Program-made: the position numbers and the translations under genes | The notes under the pieces: generated by a model | Database searches by the model: none | What the model was told of the DNA's origin: nothing | The model's input: the letters and a program-made list of their open reading frames with translations, nothing else | Shown here: in pieces, positions 3,751-9,376 of the stretch | Numbering within the stretch: the first letter of the stretch is position 1 | How the letters are laid out: every line of letters starts with the position of its first letter | From: an uncultured Oscillospiraceae bacterium | GTDB taxonomy: Bacteria; Bacillota; Clostridia; Oscillospirales; Acutalibacteraceae | Assembly (NCBI GenBank): GCA_900547305.1 | Contig: URGH01000083.1 | Span: 1-9,376 of the forward strand | DNA length: 9,376 nt | Reading direction: 5' to 3'

Positions 3751-6700
3751 CTAAAACAAATAATAACCAACAATAAATCTCCCCTTTGAATAAATTGACT
3801 GAAAAGATCCATAATAATACAAATGTGAACGATTGCTATATCTATTATATACAACAAATTTATTATGATAATAAGTCACCGCTACGGTATGTATACCACC
3901 GAAGACAGTTCTTGTATTCCAAAAAGATATAATGTAAACGCCATTTCTTTTTACATAGTGGTTTAACTTTGTTACAGTGAATGCCCTTATAAATCTTATT
4001 GAATTTGCCAACAAAAAGTTTCCTATAAAATATGGATTTGAGCCGAAAATACCATAAAGAGTAGAAGCTCCGTTAACCTCCATTTCAAGAGCAATTCGCG
4101 CTAAAGACATTCCTCTTCCTTTAAGCCTAAGTGCATTATAAATTGCGATTACCTCACAACCATTATATGACATCCTAAAGAAACCAAATTTAAAACTCGA
4201 AACTTTTCCTAATGCTTGACCGTTTATATAACCGGAATTTATATCAATTCTGCTATTATATCCATAATTGTTATATGCTACTGCTCTTCGCATTTTACGT
4301 AGCACATACCAAAAATATATCCAATGACCATTCGGATCAACATTTTTTATAGGATTATTTGCGCAATACGCAAGTAAATTATAACTTATCTCTTCGTCAT
4401 CTACACCGATAAAACTCGGCTCATCCGCATTAATAAACCTGCAAATATCGGGGTTATAGTAGCGGCTTTGGAGATAATAATATCCCGTTTCGCTGTCGTA
4501 ATAATACCCGCGGTATCTTATCGGGTTTATCTGACCTACGGCAGCTGCCATAGAGCCGGTTACGGAAAGTACCTTACCCCACTCATTGTAGGCATATTTT
4601 ACCACAGAATTACCGCTTACGTCAAGTATTTCTTCAATATCACCCTGAATATTTTTAAAATAAACATATTCGGTGCCGTTCAGGTTAAAGCCTACGGGCG
4701 AATTATCCGCATCATAACGGAAGTAAAGCGTGTTTGTTCCGTCATACTGCCCGGTAATTCTGCCGTCCACCGCGGTATAGTGCGTGGTAACGCCGTTCAC
4801 CGTTTTTTCGGTGCGAATGCCGCTGTCATCATACTTATAGCTATAGGTATTTTCGCCGTCGGTCATACCCGCAAGGCGGCGCCCCGCCTGCCATATATAA
4901 GTATACCCGTTATACATCAGCATATTACCGAGCGCGTCGTAGGTTACGGTATTTCCGTCAACCGAGGTTAAAAGATCGGTCCAGTCGCCGGCATTGTAAC
5001 CGAAAGTTTTAACCGATAAGGGCGCGCCGAGCGCGGCGTCCTTTGCGTGCAGCGCATAGGTCTTAACGGCGGTAATATTTCCGTTTCCGTCATATTCGTA
5101 AACCGAGGTTTTATCCTCTTTTTCATCATCCGTGCGGATAAGCTGACCCTGATTATCGTAATAATACCTTGTTTCCTTGCTGCCGGTTTCGGTTGTATCT
5201 CCGTCGAAATCAACAGGCGGCAGCTCGCACGAATCGTCCGAATAATTATAGTCCGTTTCTTCGGTTACGGCGGTTATATTTCCGTCCGTACCGTAGGTAT
5301 AATTATATGTTTTTTTAAGCCCGCCGAATCTTTGAATCAGCTTTACCGGAATGCCGTTATCATTATACTCATATTCGGATGAAAGTATTACGTTTCTGCC
5401 GTTTTTAATTTCGGTTCTGTTTAAGGTATTCTCGGTTTTTTCTTCGGTACGGGTTATATTGCCGTATTTCAGGTAACCGTCGTAATAATCGGTTAAAAAG
5501 GTTTCGCCGCCGAAGCTCTCGGTTATTCTTTCAAGCTCGGCTTCCTCGCCGTCGGGTACCGCGTCAAATTCATCATCCGCAATTGTTCCCGCGGGCTGCT
5601 TTACCTTATTAAGCCTTGCAAAAGCATAGCTGTACTTTTCGGTAAGCGTTCCGTCGGCGTTTATATCGCTCACAAGGGCGTTGCTGCCCGTATAATCCGT
5701 TCTTACATTGTCTATATGGTTTATTTTCGCTGTAAGTGTATTTTCGGAATTATACAAATAGGTATACGCTAAAGTATCGCCGTAATAAAGCGAGGATATA
5801 TTGCCGTTTTCATTATAATTATACGATATGCTCTGCCCGTTGGCATAGTTCACGGCGGATATTAGTTTTTTCGCGTCGTTATTGTAGGTGTACTGCGCCA
5901 AAACGGTATTGCCCGCCGTTACGCTTGTCACCTTGTTATCGCTGTTTGCGGTAACGGCATAGCAGCTTGCCTTTACCTGCGAAAGTTTGCCGTTAGTACC
6001 GTAATAATACCGTATGCCCGCGTTGCTGTCTGTATAATTATCGGTGCTCTGCGCCGCGTTAAGGCTGTCGTAATCCGCGTTATATTCGTTCCCGCTTATC
6101 TGCTGCCTTATTCTGCCGTAATTATCGTAAACGGTGCGGCTTTTAACGGTGCTGTTTTCCGCCGTGCGTATTTTATCGCCGTTAAGGTTATAATTATAGC
6201 TGAGCGTTTTGCCGTCCGCCGTTTCGCTTTGCAGCCAGCCGACGGAATTATAGCCGTAGGTTTTAGAGGTTTCACCCGTTGTTTCGCCCGTCATATAGCC
6301 GTTAGAATCATAGGTGTAGGCGGTTGTTTCCTCCCCGGTTACAGCGGTTGCAACGTTACCGTCCGCATTATAGGTATATGTTGTTATTTCGTCCTCTTCG
6401 CCCTTGGCGGTTCTTTTAACCGTAAGCGTATTTCCGTGCTCATCATAAGTATACTCAGAAGCTCCGTCCTCCGTTACGGATTTTACAAGATTGCCCGCCC
6501 GGTCGTAGCTGCTTATTTCGGTTTTGGTCTCCTCAGCCGAAACGGTTGTAACCTTTGCGGAATTTCCCTTACTGTCGTAGGTATAAAAGGTCTTTGAGCC
6601 GTCGGGGCTTTCGGATACGGCAATATCCCCGTAGGCGTTGCAGTAATAGCTTCTCTGCGTGCCGTCCGCCGTTTCGGAAACGGTGGGGTAGTTATACCTG

Positions 6701-8031
6701 TTGTATACCCTGCGCTCGGTCACCTCGTTATCCTTGGAAACGGTAACAGAATTATCCTCGCCGCTGTATGCATAGCCGGTAACGCCGCCGTCGCTGTCGG
6801 TAACGGATACAACCGTGCCGCTGTTATCCTTATACGCTATGCCGGTTATTCTGTTGCCGAACGCGTCGGAAACCTTTATCAGCTTACCGTTTGTATTGTA
6901 GGTATAGTTTTCGGTAACCGTTCCCATTACGCCTATAACCGCCGAAAGTCTGCCGTCCAGTCCGTAGGTATATCTTACGGTTCTTTGCATACAGTCGGTA
7001 ATTGATATAAGGCGCGCGGCTGAATTGTAGGCATATAAAAACTCTCTGCCCACGCTGTCGGTCACCTTTTGTATCTTACCGTTTACGTCCACGCTTACTG
7101 TTACGTTATTGTTGTTTTTATCCGTGATTTTAACAAGATAACCGCTTGTATTAAATGTGTATTTCAGCCCGCTCTCATCGGTAAAAACAAAGCCGTCGCC
7201 CGAAGAAGTGAGCGCCGCGCGGCTGTAACCGCAGGAGTATTTACCGTTATTCAGCTTAAAAACAAGCGGGCTTCTGCCGTAAATACGCACTATAACCGAA
7301 TTTTCACCGTATGCCTTGCAGCTGCCCTCAAAGCTCGCCGTCCAGTTTTCGCCGAGCATATTGCCCGACGCGTCGGAAGAGCTGTAATATCTGTTAAACG
7401 TAAGGTCAATATTGCCCGACGCCACCGCGAAATCCTCAAAGGTTTCTTCGTAGCCGTCAACCGTAAACGGCACCTCTGCCGAGTTTAAGCCGCTGAACCT
7501 TGAGGAATACGCAAACATTCTGCTTTGATTTATCGCACCCGTGTTTGCCTGACACTTTTTCAGCTTTATTAAATCCTTTATGTCCGTTCCGCCGTCGGCG
7601 TTTATATCGCACACGGTTCCGTCGTATGTATCTGTGGCGCCGAGCACTGTTTTTCTTACCCCAGCCAGATCCGCCGCGTTTATTCTTCCGTCGCCGTTAT
7701 GATCGCCGTAAAGCCTTATTTTATATACTTCTTTAATTTCTTCGTCTTCAAAAATCACAACGGTCGTTCCGTTGCCTATATATCCGCTGTCAAACAGGCG
7801 CACCCCGTCGGAATTGTATATTTTAACCTCTTCGTTATCCGCAAGGCTAACAGTTTCGGAAAAGCTCCGCACCGAGGTTCCGGGGTTTATTTCATCTATT
7901 GTTATATATTTTTTGCCTGTGAGATTCGGTATTGTCGGCTCTGCCTCCTCTGCCGATACTGCCGTTATTGCTGTTGTTGATACTAGCGCTGTTACGAGAA
8001 CCGTAGATAACATTTTCTTAATATTAATCAT
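3751..8031 (-). CDS. Secreted dockerin-bearing Rhs/YD-repeat protein with papain-like peptidase C-terminus (putative polymorphic toxin)
   Basis: 1426 residues. ATG (8031) follows AAAGGA by 8 nt. A signal peptide (1-27, ending TAVSA) predicts export. Residues ~109-163 form a type-I-dockerin-like pair of calcium loops: D110-x-N-x-D114-G-x-I-N-x-x-D121, then D142-x-N-x-D146 with D150 and D153. Residues ~187-300 resemble an Rhs N-terminal module; ~290-1170 are YD repeats (many YxYDxxGN motifs). The Rhs core runs ~1172-1235, with YYYDSETGYYYLQSRYY and closing NPIKNVDPNG. The last 191 residues differ: YNGCEVIAIYNAL (C1292), GGIHTVAV (H1381) and VVYNRY (N1396) suggest a C39-like/papain-like cysteine peptidase. 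In the family, YD repeats form a shell around a C-terminal toxin. This end is AT-rich, as exchangeable toxin tips often are. An adhesin or scaffold-bound peptidase is the alternative. Confidence 0.93.
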   Translation of the reverse strand: MINIKKMLSTVLVTALVSTTAITAVSAEEAEPTIPNLTGKKYITIDEINPGTSVRSFSETVSLADNEEVKIYNSDGVRLFDSGYIGNGTTVVIFEDEEIKEVYKIRLYGDHNGDGRINAADLAGVRKTVLGATDTYDGTVCDINADGGTDIKDLIKLKKCQANTGAINQSRMFAYSSRFSGLNSAEVPFTVDGYEETFEDFAVASGNIDLTFNRYYSSSDASGNMLGENWTASFEGSCKAYGENSVIVRIYGRSPLVFKLNNGKYSCGYSRAALTSSGDGFVFTDESGLKYTFNTSGYLVKITDKNNNNVTVSVDVNGKIQKVTDSVGREFLYAYNSAARLISITDCMQRTVRYTYGLDGRLSAVIGVMGTVTENYTYNTNGKLIKVSDAFGNRITGIAYKDNSGTVVSVTDSDGGVTGYAYSGEDNSVTVSKDNEVTERRVYNRYNYPTVSETADGTQRSYYCNAYGDIAVSESPDGSKTFYTYDSKGNSAKVTTVSAEETKTEISSYDRAGNLVKSVTEDGASEYTYDEHGNTLTVKRTAKGEEDEITTYTYNADGNVATAVTGEETTAYTYDSNGYMTGETTGETSKTYGYNSVGWLQSETADGKTLSYNYNLNGDKIRTAENSTVKSRTVYDNYGRIRQQISGNEYNADYDSLNAAQSTDNYTDSNAGIRYYYGTNGKLSQVKASCYAVTANSDNKVTSVTAGNTVLAQYTYNNDAKKLISAVNYANGQSISYNYNENGNISSLYYGDTLAYTYLYNSENTLTAKINHIDNVRTDYTGSNALVSDINADGTLTEKYSYAFARLNKVKQPAGTIADDEFDAVPDGEEAELERITESFGGETFLTDYYDGYLKYGNITRTEEKTENTLNRTEIKNGRNVILSSEYEYNDNGIPVKLIQRFGGLKKTYNYTYGTDGNITAVTEETDYNYSDDSCELPPVDFDGDTTETGSKETRYYYDNQGQLIRTDDEKEDKTSVYEYDGNGNITAVKTYALHAKDAALGAPLSVKTFGYNAGDWTDLLTSVDGNTVTYDALGNMLMYNGYTYIWQAGRRLAGMTDGENTYSYKYDDSGIRTEKTVNGVTTHYTAVDGRITGQYDGTNTLYFRYDADNSPVGFNLNGTEYVYFKNIQGDIEEILDVSGNSVVKYAYNEWGKVLSVTGSMAAAVGQINPIRYRGYYYDSETGYYYLQSRYYNPDICRFINADEPSFIGVDDEEISYNLLAYCANNPIKNVDPNGHWIYFWYVLRKMRRAVAYNNYGYNSRIDINSGYINGQALGKVSSFKFGFFRMSYNGCEVIAIYNALRLKGRGMSLARIALEMEVNGASTLYGIFGSNPYFIGNFLLANSIRFIRAFTVTKLNHYVKRNGVYIISFWNTRTVFGGIHTVAVTYYHNKFVVYNRYSNRSHLYYYGSFQSIYSKGRFIVGYYLF

Positions 8032-8129
8032 TTTAGCTTTCCTTTCATATGTTTATTTCTTGATTTGTAAAATGCCGAAAATTCTCTTGTCCGTAAAATC
8101 GCTATGACCGTAAAAAATCTTATGTATCT
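8032..8129 (-). promoter_or_regulatory. Rhs upstream region: RBS, TTTTACGG direct repeat, possible 0A-box
   Basis: 98 nt separate spo0A from the Rhs gene. On the minus strand, TTTTACGG occurs twice 17 nt apart (8108-8115 and 8091-8098). TTCGGCA (8079-8073) is the inverse of TGCCGAA, a match to the loose 0A-box TGNCGAA. AAAGGA precedes the ATG by 8 nt. I cannot pick a convincing -35/-10 pair and see no clear terminator after spo0A, so read-through from spo0A remains possible. Confidence 0.4.
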
Positions 8130-8906
8130 TCAGCTTATTTTCAGTCTTAACCGCAGCTTATCGCTTATCATCGCAATAAATTCGCTGTTGGTCGGCTTGC
8201 CGCGGTCGTTCTGAATAGTATAGCCGAAGTATGAATTCAAAACATCTATATCACCCCTATCCCATGCCACTTCTATCGCGTGGCGTATTGCCCTTTCAAC
8301 ACGGGAAGAGGTTGTCCCGTGGTTTTTGGCGACAGTCGGGTACAAAAGCTTTGTAACTGAATTAATAATTTCGCTGTTTTTAACCGAAAGTATTATTGCC
8401 TCGCGCAAATAGTGATAACCCTTTATATGCGCGGGTACCCCTATCTGGTGTATAATTTCCGTTACCATAAGCTCAAGCTCCGGGTCGGTCACAACATTAT
8501 CCTTAACGACTATCGGGGAAATTTCGTTTTTCCACCCCGAAAGTCTTATTATACGTTCCGCCATTGTATTTATATCAAACGGCTTTAAAAAATAATAGCT
8601 GGCGCCGGCATTAAGCGTTTCTTTTTCCAATCGGGAGTTATCAAAGCTTGACATTACCATAACCATGGGTCTTTCCTTACTGTCCATTTTCTTTATTCCG
8701 TCAAGCACGCCTAAAATATCCAAGTTCTGCATAAAAATATCCGCTAAAACCACATCGGGTTTTTCCGCTTTGATTCTTTTCAGTAAAAGCGACCCATCCT
8801 TTTCACACATCACAACTTCCATTCCGTAACCTGCCAATGCCTTTTCGCAGCTTTTGCCTAATTCCGTTCCGTCTTCCGCAATCATAATTTTTAACCTTTT
8901 TCCCAT
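8130..8906 (-). CDS. spo0A: Spo0A, master response regulator of sporulation
   Basis: 258 residues, close to the ~267 of Bacillus Spo0A. ATG 8906 is chosen because GGAGGG lies 7 nt upstream; an in-frame upstream start at 8951 would add 15 residues ahead of the receiver domain. The receiver domain (~1-125) has the acidic pair E11-D12, phosphoacceptor D56 (PDVVLADIF), S86 in MVMSSFDN and K108 in FLKPFD. The C-terminal DNA-binding domain (~150-258) carries the Spo0A signature: YLREAIILSV, TSSRVERAIRHAIEVAWDRG and GKPTNSEFIAMISDKLRL. When phosphorylated it binds 0A-boxes (TGTCGAA) to switch on early sporulation and other stationary-phase genes. Its promoter region carries such a box, implying autoregulation. 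It is a chromosomal core gene, so the neighbouring Rhs cassette sits at a chromosomal site and not clearly on a plasmid or phage. Confidence 0.97.
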   Translation of the reverse strand: MGKRLKIMIAEDGTELGKSCEKALAGYGMEVVMCEKDGSLLLKRIKAEKPDVVLADIFMQNLDILGVLDGIKKMDSKERPMVMVMSSFDNSRLEKETLNAGASYYFLKPFDINTMAERIIRLSGWKNEISPIVVKDNVVTDPELELMVTEIIHQIGVPAHIKGYHYLREAIILSVKNSEIINSVTKLLYPTVAKNHGTTSSRVERAIRHAIEVAWDRGDIDVLNSYFGYTIQNDRGKPTNSEFIAMISDKLRLRLKIS

Positions 8907-8941
8907 TTTTTGTCCCTCCAAAGTTTTTTGCTGTTTTACAT

Positions 8942-8970
8942 ATATTACCACATTCTTTCACAAATTGCAA
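8942..8970 (-). promoter_or_regulatory. Sigma-A-type promoter of spo0A
   Basis: On the minus strand the -35 is TTGCAA (8970-8965) and the -10 is TAATAT (8947-8942), with exactly 17 nt between them. The predicted start of transcription is near 8935, about 30 nt before the spo0A ATG and just ahead of its GGAGGG. Confidence 0.75.
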
Positions 8971-9034
8971 GTGATAATACAAAAATAGTGACAATCTTTG
9001 TAAAATTAACATTAAAATACTGTTTATTTCACTG

Positions 9035-9056
9035 TTCGACATTTTTAACCGACAAT
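9035..9056 (-). promoter_or_regulatory. 0A-box upstream of spo0A (with a second half-match)
   Basis: Minus strand reads AAAAATGTCGAACAG: TGTCGAA (9041-9035) is the exact 0A-box heptamer preceded by an A-run. Thirteen nt upstream in the same orientation a TTGTCGG sequence (near 9055-9049) matches five of seven box positions. The pair lies roughly 100 nt upstream of the predicted transcription start, consistent with activation or modulation of spo0A by its own product. Confidence 0.6.
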
Positions 9057-9083
9057 ATAACACGGTATTTCCGTTTAAACAAC

Positions 9084-9111
9084 AAAAAAATGACTGCAAA
9101 AAATGCAGTCA
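9084..9111 (-). terminator. Intrinsic terminator for a minus-strand gene beyond the right edge
   Basis: TGACTGCA (9091-9098) and TGCAGTCA (9104-9111) form a perfect 8-bp stem with a 5-nt loop, followed on the minus strand by seven consecutive Ts (9090-9084). It isolates spo0A from an upstream gene whose end is outside the window. In many spore-formers spoIVB occupies that place, but nothing of it is visible here. Confidence 0.82.
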
Positions 9112-9376
9112 CTGAAAATCTGACGAAATTTTATAAATTTTTTTCGGAGGTTGCAAGGATAAACCTATGCCTGACTCCCCGCAGCGCCATTTTGCCTCCA
9201 CTTTGTTTTGGGAAAATGTCGCGCAACGGCAAAATCGGCTCCCTTGTGTAAAGGGTTGATGTCCCCGCACTGCGGGGAAAATGTCGCGCAGCGACAAAAG
9301 GGGACCGCCACTGTCAGTGGCTGGCAAAACCGCAGGTTTTGACTGAGGGATTGTTACAAACCAAAAATACCCCTCT
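9112..9376. repeat. Right-hand intergenic repeat cluster
   Basis: No credible gene is seen. GGAAAATGTCGCGCA occurs at 9211-9225 and 9276-9290. Compact hairpins follow closely: CCCCGC-ACT-GCGGGG (9263-9277), TGTCGC-GCA-GCGACA (9282-9296), GCCACT-GTC-AGTGGC (9307-9321) and AAAACC-GCA-GGTTTT (9326-9340). GTCCCC (9261-9266) and GGGGAC (9300-9305) bracket the first two. Positions 9322-9376 are identical to 383-437. TTTTGCC (9190-9196) and GGCAAAA (9228-9234) add another inverted pair. This is the same repeat family as at 367-437. Confidence 0.8.

Noticed and set aside
4468..7980. Several open plus-strand frames opposite the Rhs gene
   Set aside because: They mirror the repetitive YD coding sequence, have arginine/cysteine/tyrosine-heavy or low-complexity translations, and lack ribosome-binding sites; the minus-strand frame is clearly the coding one.
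8907..8951. Longer spo0A start 15 codons upstream
   Set aside because: The extra residues lie over the GGAGGG ribosome-binding site and are outside the receiver domain; ATG 8906 has ideal spacing.
8910..9251. 113-codon plus-strand frame across the spo0A promoter
   Set aside because: It overlaps the promoter, 0A-box and a minus-strand terminator, has no ribosome-binding site, and its translation shows no domain-like pattern.
383..9376. 55-bp direct repeats as attachment sites of an integrative element
   Set aside because: No integrase, tRNA or transfer gene lies between them, a core chromosomal gene (spo0A) does, and the same sequence family recurs several times in the spacers, so dispersed repeats are simpler.

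Overview
The window most resembles a spore-forming, anaerobic Clostridia genome of the Ruminococcus/Oscillospiraceae type. This rests on a clear Spo0A sporulation regulator, a dockerin-type calcium-binding module in a secreted protein, and intergenic palindromic repeats that I recall from that family. No species can be named from the sequence alone.

Layout: the left edge (1-134, + strand) holds the 3' end of an unrecognised gene, closed by a strong hairpin terminator. Positions 196-654 hold a 28-codon ORF behind a copy of a repeated leader, then palindromic repeats and a terminator. Everything else that codes lies on the minus strand, so it reads right to left. spo0A (8130-8906) has a good vegetative promoter and an upstream 0A-box. 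It is followed by a 1426-residue secreted Rhs/YD-repeat protein (3751-8031). Behind that comes a tight string of small genes (3735 down to 655): four predicted lipoprotein genes, one beta-propeller-like cytoplasmic protein and one N-terminally anchored protein. The right edge (9112-9376) is intergenic repeat DNA.

Interpretation: the Rhs protein, with signal peptide, dockerin, YD-repeat shell, Rhs core and a variable AT-rich C-terminal domain, has the plan of a polymorphic toxin. The C-terminal 191 residues look like a papain-like (C39-like) cysteine peptidase with candidate catalytic residues C1292, H1381 and N1396. The lipoprotein gene 15 nt downstream is the obvious candidate immunity gene. 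The genes after it look like an array of extra immunity cassettes: three intact copies and one partial copy of the same hairpin/RBS leader occur, some cassettes share signal peptides, two share a C-terminal tail, and a 259-bp direct repeat spans two cassette junctions. Most of the set is predicted to sit on the outer face of the membrane, consistent with a toxin acting at the envelope. The toxin/immunity reading is inference from architecture and context.

A repeat family recurs at both ends of the window, including a 55-bp exact direct repeat (383-437 and 9322-9376). It probably belongs to a dispersed intergenic palindrome family rather than marking the ends of one mobile element.
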